Below are positions 27,977 to 36,446 of a DNA stretch of 64,000 nt, piece after piece. The stretch comes from Pedobacter sp. (GTDB lineage: Bacteria > Bacteroidota > Bacteroidia > Sphingobacteriales > Sphingobacteriaceae): the NCBI GenBank assembly GCA_008015505.1, contig SSFR01000008.1:62001-126000 (forward strand), read 5' to 3'. Position 1 is the stretch's first letter; the number at the start of each line of letters is the position of its first letter. The notes below the pieces were generated by a model, which saw only the letters and a list, made by a program, of their open reading frames with translations, was not told where the DNA came from and searched no databases. Made by a program: the position numbers and the translations under genes.

Positions 27977-28612
27977 TTAATCTTTTAAAAGGCTGTTAAA
28001 TTTTGTTTGAATGGCTGTAAAAGTCGCTGCATTCATTGGTGGGCCTGTAAGGCCACCAGTCGGAGACGATGTGACAGTTATGGCTGCAATCGCCTCCAAC
28101 AATTCATCTATCAGCTTTTTAAGGCTTTGAGCTTCTGTTTTAAGTTGAAAACCACCTTGAGTAATGGAAAACTTTACTTTCCCTTTTTCAAGATTCAATC
28201 CAGCTTGATCGATTACAAACTTTACATCGTCTTTTTTGAGATTCAACTTGTCCTTATCAATCAAAAACTCCATCTCCTCATTCTTGAGCAGTAACGCATC
28301 TTTATCCACCGAAAATTCCATCTTATCAATGGCCAGTTTCAACAAATCCACTTCGCTCACATTGCAAATACAAGCATGATGCTTATTGATAAAAACCACC
28401 AGTACTTTGCTGTCTTCGGCTGGATAGAAGCATAAGCCTGTACCTTCCACATCGGCTTGAAATGGAATATCGAACAACTCAGCCGTACCATCTACCGGAA
28501 TGACGTCGCAGCGTTTATTTTCCTTATCGACCCGATGTACGGTGCATACTTTGGCGTAAGGTTGTTCGCCTGTATCATTTAGCTTTTGTAGTGTTTTGAT
28601 GATTTGCGTCAT
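27977..28612 (-). CDS. Prophage baseplate spike protein, gp45/gpV-like
   Basis: Encodes 211 residues. The N-terminal OB-fold-like region (about 20-90: VHRVDKENKRCDVIPV, PFQADVEGTGLCFYPAEDSKVLVVF) resembles gpV/gp45. Residues about 95-160 contain at least four short repeats with the pattern MEFxVDKDxLxLK, as expected for a triple-stranded beta-helix that makes the membrane-piercing spike. The C-terminus is helical, with a Gly/Pro/Thr linker. It overlaps the hub gene by 4 nt. Confidence 0.83.
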   Translation of the reverse strand: MTQIIKTLQKLNDTGEQPYAKVCTVHRVDKENKRCDVIPVDGTAELFDIPFQADVEGTGLCFYPAEDSKVLVVFINKHHACICNVSEVDLLKLAIDKMEFSVDKDALLLKNEEMEFLIDKDKLNLKKDDVKFVIDQAGLNLEKGKVKFSITQGGFQLKTEAQSLKKLIDELLEAIAAITVTSSPTGGLTGPPMNAATFTAIQTKFNSLLKD

Positions 28613-29670
28613 TTTTTGTCTTCTGTTTTTATCGTTGGCCCTAATTCAATTTTTTGTCGGTATCCACCTGTTCCAAAATTCACTTCCACCTTTTTGATCA
28701 AATAATTACCCTGTTTGCCATCACTTGGTTCTAAATGGGCCGTGTCGCATTTATTGACCATCGGCTCACCAAACGTTTCGAAGCTGCCTCGATGACCCGT
28801 GTATTTATACTTTCTAAGCGCTTTTTCGGCGAATACTTTTAAGGTATCGCGATTCACATTGTAAGCGAATACCTGAATTTCTTCACCGTCTTTATCACCC
28901 ATTTCGAGTTCGCTGCGTACGTTGTTGCGACTTACCGATGTGGCCTTTACTTTCATTTTGATATCTTCCACACGGCGGTATTCTAATTCTTCGTTGATGA
29001 TATTTTTACCGTGGACAAAAGATTCTTTCTTTTTTGCATCGAAAGGGTATTCATAGCCCACATACAATACCGATTTCATTTTTTCTGGGTCTGCTACATC
29101 TGGTATCAGTCGGAAATATGCCTTAAAACCCCGTTCGCGTTTCATTTCATTGAGCTCCTCGGCAACGGTTGGTCTGGTAATACGATACGGGCCTAAATCA
29201 ATATCATCATCAATTAATTTGTATTCCACACCTGTACCTTCCAACAAAAAACCAATCAGTTGTTTTAATTTGATTTCTTTAAACCCTTTTTGTTTGGCTG
29301 GTGATAGTTTGAGCAAAAACATACCATCTTCACATGCTATTTTAATAGGCACTTGGGTATCCACATTGCGCACGTAACCCGAAAAACGAGTTTTTAGATC
29401 ACCATCATAACCCAGTCTCACCGTAATTTTATCACCTCTTTTAATAGGGACTCCTTCCATAGGCTCTGGCTCGACTTTATTTTTTCGAGGTCGAGGATAT
29501 CGTTGCCAACTAATCTTTTTGGGTAGCTCGATCACGCAGGTATCGGTTAAGTTGCCCGTATCTTCCACAATCACACAGCTTGAAAGTGCATTGAAAACCC
29601 ATTTTTGTCCTCCTTTATCATTCTCCGAAGGAGCGCTAATGATCGTTACTTCACATCCTAATTTCAGCAT
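28609..29670 (-). CDS. Prophage tail hub protein, gpP/gpD-like
   Basis: Encodes 353 residues. The N-terminal GDKITVRLGYDGDLKTRFSGYV, FKEIKLKQLIGFLLEG and VAEELNEMKRERGFKAYF motifs are those of Mu gpP and P2 gpD hub proteins, which form the ring above the spike. The C-terminus ends with FGTGGYRQKIELG. It precedes the gpV-like spike gene, consistent with hub-spike coupling. Confidence 0.82.
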   Translation of the reverse strand: MLKLGCEVTIISAPSENDKGGQKWVFNALSSCVIVEDTGNLTDTCVIELPKKISWQRYPRPRKNKVEPEPMEGVPIKRGDKITVRLGYDGDLKTRFSGYVRNVDTQVPIKIACEDGMFLLKLSPAKQKGFKEIKLKQLIGFLLEGTGVEYKLIDDDIDLGPYRITRPTVAEELNEMKRERGFKAYFRLIPDVADPEKMKSVLYVGYEYPFDAKKKESFVHGKNIINEELEYRRVEDIKMKVKATSVSRNNVRSELEMGDKDGEEIQVFAYNVNRDTLKVFAEKALRKYKYTGHRGSFETFGEPMVNKCDTAHLEPSDGKQGNYLIKKVEVNFGTGGYRQKIELGPTIKTEDKK

Positions 29671-29673
29671 GAC

Positions 29674-30222
29674 TTAACCTTGTTGGAGTTTAATTTCATA
29701 AGGTGTATCACTCAAACAGCATACAGTAAATGTTTGTCGGTTGCTGTGCGTCTCTTGATTAAAACCATAGCTTTTCACCACCAGATTGCGGATGTTAAAT
29801 AGATCTAGGAAGTCGCTAGCCACTTCAATCATATCATTCATTTGGATGATGTCCATTAACTTTTTGAGTTCGTCTTTTGGATAATCATCACATTCAGAAG
29901 TAAGTGCTGCAGCAATTTCTACTTGAAAATCGCCATCATTGATGTATTCTTTGATGGTTCCATTACGTCCTTGCAAGGCTGTTTGTACAATATTCTTTTC
30001 CATCGTAACCAAACAGATACATTCTCTGAGCACCATGCTTTGCCCGTTGCAACACAAGCTGAGTTCGGTAAGCGTAGGCACAGCTAACCAGTCGTTTTTC
30101 TCAAATTCAGATACTTCAGGCAAATTGGTACTCAACGGCCGTCGATATAATCCTGGTGCAAAGGGCAAAAAGGTGCGCATCACCACGCTGCTGGTGGTTA
30201 ACAAGGTGTTTATTGGGATCAT
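29674..30222 (-). CDS. Prophage tail protein of unknown family (DUF6046-like)
   Basis: Encodes 182 residues. It lies directly between the tape measure gene and the hub gene, the place of Mu gpN (DNA circularisation/tail protein). The block GRNGTIKEYINDGDFQVEI followed by a Lys-rich helix and NIRNLVVKSYGFNQET resembles a Bacteroidota phage tail family (DUF6046 in my recollection), but identity is not certain. Confidence 0.6.
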   Translation of the reverse strand: MIPINTLLTTSSVVMRTFLPFAPGLYRRPLSTNLPEVSEFEKNDWLAVPTLTELSLCCNGQSMVLRECICLVTMEKNIVQTALQGRNGTIKEYINDGDFQVEIAAALTSECDDYPKDELKKLMDIIQMNDMIEVASDFLDLFNIRNLVVKSYGFNQETHSNRQTFTVCCLSDTPYEIKLQQG

Positions 30223-30225
30223 GAT

Positions 30226-32610
30226 TTAGGTTGCTAGATTGTAATCGTTTACGGCAAGTAAAAGTGCTTCCGATACGGCGTCTTTAATACGTTCTTTACT
30301 TTCGGGTAAGCGTTCTACTTTGACGATAATGGTTTCCACTAATTTGTTGATGGTGAGACTGCGATTGCCGCTACTACGACTACTGTCTGAAGCTACGCCT
30401 AGTTTATCTGATTTAGACTGCGTATTTTTGGCCGAAGTTGCTGCGGCAGCTCCTAAATTGCTTAATTTGTTTTTTGCCTTATCTAACTTGGTATTATCAT
30501 TAGGGGCTTTTGGAGCTTCTTCCTTCGATGACGTTTTTCCCAACTTAGTCTCCACAAATCGCTGATAAGCCGCCGACTCATTAAAACCAGAAAGTTGAGC
30601 ATCAATTAAACCTCTTAGCTTAGACCACCTATCCTTAGTGATTAATGTTTTCAATTCTGGATCAGTAGCCAACTGGCGGTAGACTTCATCAATTTGTAGA
30701 TTAGATGCACCTGAAAGCAGTCCTGGTTGATATTTACCAGATTTAACCATGCCTTCGGTTATTGTACTAACAGCTGTAAAGAGCTTTGCGATATTCTTAT
30801 CACTCCCCCCTTTTTCAAATAGTACATCCGATATTTCTTTTTCCTTTTCCGTAACTTTTTTGACAAAAGCCTCTTTCTGTGTTTTCTCCGCTGAAAGTAT
30901 AATCGTTCGCTCAAGCTCATCGTTCGCTTTGCGTCGGGCTTTTTCGATGTCTTTTTCACTAGCGGCTTCCAATTTTTGATAATCTAACAATCCTGGATAA
31001 CGCGCATTCATCTCTTCGATTAGTTCCTTTCGTCGTTGTGATGCAGGATTGGTGCGCTGTAGCTGATCAAATAAATCATTAAGTCCCCTTTTTTCAACCA
31101 GTATTTGACTGTTCAGTTGATTAGACACTGTTTTTGCCATATCCTGATTTTTGGTATAGGCGGAGTAGGCTGTCGTTGCTGCAATCACTCCAGCTGTCAA
31201 CAAAAGAACTGCTCGAATAATAGCTCCTATGGGGTTCGCTGCCATTACTACGTTAAACACACGTTGTATGCCTGTCCATACTTTGGTAGCCATGGATGCT
31301 CCTGAGGTTGCTGATGCGTTTAGGCCTGTGGCGACTGTGTCTGCTTGGATAGCGGTTGTTTTTGTAAAAAGGCTTTTAGTGGCGTTCCAAACAGTAGTTA
31401 TGTATCGGCCACCAATAGTTTTAAACACATTTAAGCTAGAGGTCATTTGCCCTATTCCACTTGCCGCCAACATGGTAGCCTGAAATAAGGGGAGTGCATT
31501 TTGTGTTAAATTAAACAACCTGATTTTGAAATCATCAAAAATAGCTGTCACACGATTCATGCGTTCTTGATAAGATCCCATCACTACCTTAGCCTGATCG
31601 AAGGCAGTATTAGTACCCTGTATTTTGGTATTGTAATCATCAATCGCCTCACTGCCATTTATCAAAGCAATGGCTGCTGCAGCATTTTCTTTGCCAAATA
31701 GTTTAGTGATTAAAGCGGTATCATTGATAATTGGTTTTAATGCATTTAGCCGTGTCGTTAGTGGAATAGATTTATCTCCTAACTGAGCAATGCTTACACC
31801 AGCAGCTTCTAGCTCTGCTTTAGTCTGTTTCGGTAAAAAACGACCTTCACTTAAGGTACTCAGTGTATTGCGCAGAGCGACGCCACCTTCGGACCCTTTT
31901 TTACCTGCTTTATCTAAAACTTGTATAGCTGCATTAGTTTCCGAAAAGGTAACACCTGTGGTTTTAGCCACCATACCTACTTGCTCCAAAGCTGATTTAA
32001 TTTGAGGCAATTCGGCTGAGCCCTCTTTGGCAGCAGCAGCCATCACATTCATCATGTCAGCCATGGTCTTGCTCGCCTGCATTGGATCATCCAAGCTGAC
32101 ACCATATTGGTTCATGGCCGTCGTGAGGACTTCAGTTGCAGCAACTGTATTGCCCCCCATTGTCTTGGATAATATATTCACATGGTTACCCATCTCCTTC
32201 AATGCGCCTGAATTTTTTGCTATATCGGGCGATAATTGAGAAAGCAAGAGCTTATAACTCTCTACATTTTGAGCAGCATCTGTACCAAAAGATTTTGCAC
32301 TGGCACGTGCAGCATCGCTGATTTCACCTAAGGCTTTACCTGTTAAGCCTGTAATAGCTGAAAGGTCAGCCATTGATGAATTTAGAGCAATGCCTGGCTG
32401 TATCGCTCCATCTAAAGCAGACTTTAAATTACGGATGCCTTCAAATAATTGATTTGCGGACAATAATTTCTTCCAAGAATCCCCAAAATTTACAGTCATT
32501 TTTTGAGTACTCGCTGTTACTTGAGTGATATGCTGATTTAATGTGCCAAAAAAATTGATCGGCTTTACACTCAAATCAATACTGTACTGCAATCTATTGT
32601 TGTTATTCAT
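30226..32610 (-). CDS. Prophage tail tape measure protein
   Basis: Sets tail length and is ejected with the DNA. About 794 residues from the ATG at 32610 (MNNNNRLQYS); an ATG at 32637 would add nine residues and is less likely. The N-terminal half has the TP901-type core (SMADLSAITGLTGKALGEISDAARAS, NQYGVSLDDPMQASKTMADMMNVMA, GGVALRNTLSTL), then two hydrophobic stretches near residue 400 and residues 460-500, then long helical coiled-coil with Lys/Glu. Length relative to the contractile sheath is consistent with a short Mu-like tail. Confidence 0.9.
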   Translation of the reverse strand: MNNNNRLQYSIDLSVKPINFFGTLNQHITQVTASTQKMTVNFGDSWKKLLSANQLFEGIRNLKSALDGAIQPGIALNSSMADLSAITGLTGKALGEISDAARASAKSFGTDAAQNVESYKLLLSQLSPDIAKNSGALKEMGNHVNILSKTMGGNTVAATEVLTTAMNQYGVSLDDPMQASKTMADMMNVMAAAAKEGSAELPQIKSALEQVGMVAKTTGVTFSETNAAIQVLDKAGKKGSEGGVALRNTLSTLSEGRFLPKQTKAELEAAGVSIAQLGDKSIPLTTRLNALKPIINDTALITKLFGKENAAAAIALINGSEAIDDYNTKIQGTNTAFDQAKVVMGSYQERMNRVTAIFDDFKIRLFNLTQNALPLFQATMLAASGIGQMTSSLNVFKTIGGRYITTVWNATKSLFTKTTAIQADTVATGLNASATSGASMATKVWTGIQRVFNVVMAANPIGAIIRAVLLLTAGVIAATTAYSAYTKNQDMAKTVSNQLNSQILVEKRGLNDLFDQLQRTNPASQRRKELIEEMNARYPGLLDYQKLEAASEKDIEKARRKANDELERTIILSAEKTQKEAFVKKVTEKEKEISDVLFEKGGSDKNIAKLFTAVSTITEGMVKSGKYQPGLLSGASNLQIDEVYRQLATDPELKTLITKDRWSKLRGLIDAQLSGFNESAAYQRFVETKLGKTSSKEEAPKAPNDNTKLDKAKNKLSNLGAAAATSAKNTQSKSDKLGVASDSSRSSGNRSLTINKLVETIIVKVERLPESKERIKDAVSEALLLAVNDYNLAT

Positions 32611-32626
32611 TATTATATTATATTTG
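32597..32626 (+). promoter_or_regulatory. Consensus promoter for the plus-strand small gene inside the tail operon
   Basis: TTG at 32597-32599 and TATATTTG at 32619-32626 are separated by exactly 19 nt. The -33 element overlaps the start of the tape measure gene on the other strand. Predicted transcription start is near 32633, 13 nt before the ATG at 32646. Confidence 0.7.
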
Positions 32627-32645
32627 GCAATTAACACATTACCCC

Positions 32646-32852
32646 ATGGAGGAAATTATTGCGTATTTGGCACTTTTAATAGGTCTTGTCTTTGGAGTTG
32701 CATGCTGGTGTTTTCTTGAAAGTATAGGAACAGAATCTAGCTGTGGTTGTGACTGCCCTTGCAACTGTAGTAACAAACAAAATGTCAACCAACCAAAATA
32801 CACTGCCTATACTATCATAGATGGCAAAAACACATCCTCCACCAAGCTTTAA
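32646..32852 (+). CDS. Small membrane-anchored Cys-rich protein, prophage moron candidate
   Basis: Encodes 68 residues. One hydrophobic helix (about 4-24) ends in cysteines, followed by a Cys-rich segment (CGCDCPCNC) and a polar tail. It is on the plus strand between two minus-strand tail genes and has its own near-perfect promoter, so it could be expressed in the lysogen when the late genes are silent. The N-terminus is acidic (MEE), which is unusual for a signal peptide. No family is recognised. Alternatives are an anti-phage or superinfection-exclusion protein, or a chance frame; the promoter favours a gene. Confidence 0.6.
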   Translation: MEEIIAYLALLIGLVFGVACWCFLESIGTESSCGCDCPCNCSNKQNVNQPKYTAYTIIDGKNTSSTKL

Positions 32853-32858
32853 CAAACA

Positions 32859-33373
32859 TTATTCCTCATCCGCCCTAAACAACTTTACCATCATTTCCGC
32901 CTGATTTCGCAAACGCCAGCTTTCCAGCCAATGCGCTTTGGCGTATAAATCAGCCCACTCAGACAGTTGCAATTTTGTAGGATTGATACCGAATTGTGCC
33001 ATAATTAATGCAGTACCCTGTCCTATAAAATTGTCTTCTGATTCGAGTAGGCTTATAAGTTTTTTGAGATGGTGCTCAAGGAATTCATCCGTTCGCCAAT
33101 CGCTTTAATGACTTGGAGCTTTAGTAGCGCTCGTTTTTCGATGGCAGCATCTTTTGCTAATACACAATTATCATATAAAGCTATTGAAGCCTTCATCTCA
33201 TCTGATTTTCCAATGGTTGCTGATGCTTGAATGACGTCCATACTTGGTTCTTTGCATACCGCTTTGTACTCGCCAGCTTCATCAACCACACTTACTAAAA
33301 ATAGTGCGCCATGTTTAGTCTTTAGTTCATTGATTTGATCGGGCGTTAAGCCACATATTAATTCATTTTCCAT
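32859..33373 (-). CDS. Tail assembly chaperone, long form made by -1 frameshift
   Basis: The upstream frame ends at 33053, but a classic slippery heptamer A AAA AAC lies at 33059-33065 (minus strand), two codons before the stop. A -1 shift continues the protein for 66 residues to a stop at 32859, passing through SLLESEDNFIGQG, QFGINPTKLQLSEWADLYAKA and LRNQAEMMVK. This extension would otherwise have no start codon. Tail chaperones of Mu and lambda (gpG/gpGT, gp41/gp42) are made by this kind of shift, with the long form binding the tape measure protein. The two forms would be 106 and about 171 residues. Confidence 0.85.
33053..33373 (-). CDS. Tail assembly chaperone, short form (Mu gp41-like)
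   Basis: Encodes 106 residues: MENELICGLTPDQINELK at the start, then CKEPSMDVIQASATIGKSDE and a helical C-terminus ending STISKNL. It lies between the tail tube and tape measure genes, the fixed position for chaperones of this class. The untranslated leader carries short repeats (see 33371-33508). Confidence 0.8.
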   Translation of the reverse strand: MENELICGLTPDQINELKTKHGALFLVSVVDEAGEYKAVCKEPSMDVIQASATIGKSDEMKASIALYDNCVLAKDAAIEKRALLKLQVIKAIGERMNSLSTISKNL

Positions 33374-33508
33374 ACTATGATTCTTGTGATTTTTAACTGT
33401 GATTTCTATGATTTTTAACTATAACTTCTGGTGTGACTAGCCATGATTGATATGAATGCATTTTTTAAACTTCGCATCACATCAATCACAGCCAATCACA
33501 AAAACCGT
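33371..33508. repeat. AATCA-type interspersed repeats upstream of the tail chaperone
   Basis: On the minus strand the leader has about four AATCAYA units at 11-12 bp spacing (33371-33420), and an inverted set lies at 33477-33508. The final 15 bases before the ATG, AAGAATCATAGTATG, are identical to those before the gene starting at 43810 on the other strand. Arrays of this kind are common in Bacteroidota intergenic regions. Confidence 0.6.
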
Positions 33509-33510
33509 GG

Positions 33511-33945
33511 TTACTTATTCCAAACAATATTCGAAACCAACAACTCCAGTTCCACTTGATTTTTCATATCACCCTCTTTCCAATCACGACTTTGCTTTTT
33601 GAATTCACAATTTTTAAGCACATCACGAATGATAGGGCCACTTTCAGGCTGGTACGTTACGGTGATGGTAAATGGTGCCAAACGGTGCAATTGGCCATCT
33701 CGAGCTGTGGCAGCTAAAGCCACTACTGTTTCTACTGAAAGGGTAATCGATGCCGAAGCCTTTACTCGACCATACCCACGCGCTACCGGATAACGACCTG
33801 CTCCATATACGTCTTCCTTTTCCTGATCTTCTTCATATTTTATTGCCGTAATACCTGTTACCGGTAATGCACCCACTGTTACAATAATGTCGCCCCAGCC
33901 GTACGAACGACCGTTAATTAAAGGGCTTGCTTCTAATGCTGCCAT
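33511..33945 (-). CDS. Prophage tail tube protein (Mu gpM-like)
   Basis: Encodes 144 residues, mostly beta-strand. SYGWGDIIVTVGALPVTGITAIKY at the start and the strands EEDQEKEDVYGAG and ASASITLSVE match the small tube proteins of Mu-like tails. It lies immediately downstream of the sheath gene, separated by 2 nt, the standard pairing in contractile tails. Confidence 0.78.
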   Translation of the reverse strand: MAALEASPLINGRSYGWGDIIVTVGALPVTGITAIKYEEDQEKEDVYGAGRYPVARGYGRVKASASITLSVETVVALAATARDGQLHRLAPFTITVTYQPESGPIIRDVLKNCEFKKQSRDWKEGDMKNQVELELLVSNIVWNK

Positions 33946-33947
33946 GT

Positions 33948-35147
33948 CTATTCTTCTATTTTAAGTGTAAAACCAATACTTACTTTAATTTCGCGCAACA
34001 CACCTACTGGAATCAGCTTCACCACTACCGCTAGTTTGGAAGTGCCTAATACCGATTGGTTCGGGTCAATAATTACTTTGAAACCACTCAACTCGCCATC
34101 GCGTTCCATGCGAACAAGGGTGTCTTCGGCTAGGGTTTCTAAAAAGGTGATGTTGCCTACCGATATTTTTCCTGTGCTGGCATCCACGCGGATCGGGCCA
34201 CTCAGGTGAGGCAATAAGGCTTTGTAAATTCCGCGTACTGCTTTGTCGATCGTTCTGTTATTTTCGATGTAACCGTAATCACTTTCTGGCTTGTCCGCAG
34301 TGAAACTATCGTTCCAATAGCTACCTGCTTGCCCTACATGTTTGCATAAAAACAAATACCGTTTTCGATTAATTGCATCCTGTTCAGTAGGTGTCAATTC
34401 ACTCATCAAGGTGCCATCTACTAAAGCAGCTACGTCTAATTCTTTAGCTAGGTTTTGAGGAATTCTACCCATTGATGCCCCAGTATAAGTTGTACTTACC
34501 ATGTTTTGCTTTTCAACCCAAGCAATACTTTCGTGCACTTTGGCGCGTGCAATGGCACCCATGCAGGCTCCAATAGCAGTAATGACAGGTTTTTCGGCAC
34601 CTCCTTTTTGTAGATGAGCACCTAAACCTCCACCGTCTTGAGCAATGCATATTGACACGCGAGGATGTGCATTGTCTCCTAAATTGGGTAGAGCCTTCAA
34701 CTCTTCCGTCGTTAAACGATAAGCAATCACGGCCGATAATGGCATATTCATGGCCGCTAAATCTTCACATGCTTTGTTTAAGTTTTCGATATGAACGGTA
34801 TTCTTATGACCAGCCCATACACCCACCTGACGAATCGCGCCAGCAGCCTGTTGTTGCATGCTTTTTACTTCTTCAAACTTTCCATCATATTTGCTATCAG
34901 CCACCGCACGTACTAACAATCGGCTACCCGCTGCCACACGGAAAAACTCGGCAATGTGATAGTACGCAATCGGCGTTTTAGCCATTGATACTTTGTTTCG
35001 TTCCGCGTCTTCCAAACTGTATACGTCTAGCTGTTCGGGTAAATGAGTAGCCTCGGCCCCGTAAAATAGCAAGGCCGATACATGATCCTCGCCTTCAACT
35101 CGACGGTTTAAGCCGCCTTGTTCTCTTTGAAATGTGATTCCGTTCAT
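33948..35147 (-). CDS. Prophage contractile tail sheath protein (DUF2586-type)
   Basis: Encodes 399 residues. The protein forms the contractile outer sheath around the tube. It has the N-terminal domain with FYGAEATHLPE, the middle domain SAVIAYRL...PRVSICIAQDGGG and the C-terminal domain with GDSFTADKPESDYGYIENNRTIDKA-like content (WNDSFTADKPES, YIENNRTIDKAVRG, PHLSGPI). This is the pattern of DUF2586 sheaths of Bacteroidota transposable phages rather than Mu gpL itself. A contractile (myovirus) tail follows. Confidence 0.8.
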   Translation of the reverse strand: MNGITFQREQGGLNRRVEGEDHVSALLFYGAEATHLPEQLDVYSLEDAERNKVSMAKTPIAYYHIAEFFRVAAGSRLLVRAVADSKYDGKFEEVKSMQQQAAGAIRQVGVWAGHKNTVHIENLNKACEDLAAMNMPLSAVIAYRLTTEELKALPNLGDNAHPRVSICIAQDGGGLGAHLQKGGAEKPVITAIGACMGAIARAKVHESIAWVEKQNMVSTTYTGASMGRIPQNLAKELDVAALVDGTLMSELTPTEQDAINRKRYLFLCKHVGQAGSYWNDSFTADKPESDYGYIENNRTIDKAVRGIYKALLPHLSGPIRVDASTGKISVGNITFLETLAEDTLVRMERDGELSGFKVIIDPNQSVLGTSKLAVVVKLIPVGVLREIKVSIGFTLKIEE

Positions 35148-35177
35148 TGATTTTTATTTTGTTTTTATTTTCCTAAT

Positions 35178-35660
35178 TCAGGCAATTTTATTTCTGATTA
35201 ATAGCAGAACTAGCCCACCCGTCAAGCCGATTAATAATACCCTTCCCAACCATAGCTGCACTTGTTGCCAAGCACTCAAAGCTTTCTCTGTGGGCACAAA
35301 TACGGTTTCCTTTAACATATCGGTGATGTGCGTGTCTTTTAGTTTTAGGTAAATACTCATGCTGTCGCAAAGACAATCCACTTTCAAAACCTGATCTTTG
35401 ATATGCACCTTCGGTGCTTTGACTCTTTTGCCAGTTTGCACATTTAGTACTTCTTTAATCACTGGATTACCGGTATCATTGACACCCAGTGTTGCCTGAA
35501 AGCTCGATCTATCCGCAGGAATCGCTACCACAGTATCGCGAATAGTCTCCTTAACAAAGGTTTTGCTTTCGCGATGAGGTGTGGGCGATTTAAGTGTTCG
35601 ACAGCTACTGGCCAAAAGGGCTGACAACGCTATCATAATGAGGCTATATTTTATTTTCAT
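35178..35660 (-). CDS. u-spanin-like lipoprotein of the lysis cassette
   Basis: Encodes 160 residues. The N-terminus is a lipoprotein signal ending LLASSC (Cys about 20), which targets the outer membrane. The C-terminus is a single membrane helix (about 136-156) ending NKIA, which would sit in the inner membrane. The middle is polar with beta-prone sequence. A lipoprotein at one end and an inner-membrane helix at the other is the layout of unimolecular spanins (as in T1 gp11), which fuse the two membranes at the end of lysis. It overlaps the preceding lysis gene by 17 nt. Confidence 0.65.
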   Translation of the reverse strand: MKIKYSLIMIALSALLASSCRTLKSPTPHRESKTFVKETIRDTVVAIPADRSSFQATLGVNDTGNPVIKEVLNVQTGKRVKAPKVHIKDQVLKVDCLCDSMSIYLKLKDTHITDMLKETVFVPTEKALSAWQQVQLWLGRVLLIGLTGGLVLLLIRNKIA

Positions 35661-35955
35661 ATTTCTTTAACAATTCTTGATACAACATCCGCTCGTTCTC
35701 AAAAGCCACTTTTAAAGCATGCAGCTCCTGTTTTAGCTTAATGTTTTCGGCCATTTGATTGTCCAGAGCGATGATCACCTCGTTAAGACGATTGGTCAAA
35801 CGCTCCATATTGTTCAACTCCACAACTACCTCTTTCTCCTCATTGTCGATTTCCACACCTTTCGTTTCGGCGTTGGTACGACGTCGGCCAAGAAACCAAC
35901 CCACTAGGCCAGTTGTGCTAGCCGTAGCTAGTACGCAGCTCACTAGCTCATTCAT
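35644..35955 (-). CDS. Lysis-cassette protein with membrane helix and coiled coil
   Basis: Encodes 103 residues from the ATG at 35955 (MNELVSCVLA); the ATG at 35976 would overlap the endolysin. An N-terminal membrane helix (about 4-22) is followed by GRRRTNAE and a long coiled coil (about 40-100: EEKEVVVELNNMERLTNRL, then IKLKQELHALKVAFE). It may be a holin-like or antiholin protein or a membrane-anchored regulator of lysis. Position between endolysin and u-spanin supports a lysis role. Confidence 0.6.
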   Translation of the reverse strand: MNELVSCVLATASTTGLVGWFLGRRRTNAETKGVEIDNEEKEVVVELNNMERLTNRLNEVIIALDNQMAENIKLKQELHALKVAFENERMLYQELLKKYENKI

Positions 35956-35956
35956 G

Positions 35957-36445
35957 TTAGAGTTCCACATAAACACGTCCCGTTTTTTTTACCTGCTCGG
36001 CGAGCCAAGCAGTCGTTTTACCAAATGTTTTTTGGAAATGAGGCATGTCTATTTTGCCTTTTGTCCAGCGGCCGCCCCATTGCCAACCGTGACTCTCAAA
36101 CACTTTTACACATTCCATCCAATCAGCTAAGCCATCGCCATCATAATCTTTGAGTGTATCCCAGCTGATAGTTTTACCATCAATCAGTAAACAGATATCC
36201 ACTGCCAAACCATAATTGTGATACGATTTACCACCCTCCGCCCAAGTCACCTTGTTACCTGGCGTAGTTCGTCCTTGCGCATACAGTACGTTCTGTTCGG
36301 CTATCGAGCGAAAGGTGTTTGTAAATCGTACTTGTGCTTTTCCTGTAAGACAGCGGCAGATTTGGATGTATATTTCTTTGGCCTCTAAGCATAGTTTTGG
36401 ATGTAGCGTTTCGATACGGCTTAGGGTTATTTTATCCAGAACCAT
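35957..36445 (-). CDS. Prophage M15-family peptidase endolysin
   Basis: Encodes 162 residues from the ATG at 36445 (MVLDKITLSRIE). The longer frame from 36631 would overlap the capsid gene and its N-terminus is not plausible. Zinc ligands are SYHNYGLAVDI (HxxxxxxD) and the terminal DMPHFQ. The family (L-alanyl-D-glutamate or D,D-carboxypeptidase type) cuts peptidoglycan peptides. No signal peptide is visible, so it would need a holin. Confidence 0.85.
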   Translation of the reverse strand: MVLDKITLSRIETLHPKLCLEAKEIYIQICRCLTGKAQVRFTNTFRSIAEQNVLYAQGRTTPGNKVTWAEGGKSYHNYGLAVDICLLIDGKTISWDTLKDYDGDGLADWMECVKVFESHGWQWGGRWTKGKIDMPHFQKTFGKTTAWLAEQVKKTGRVYVEL

Positions 36446-36446
36446 C

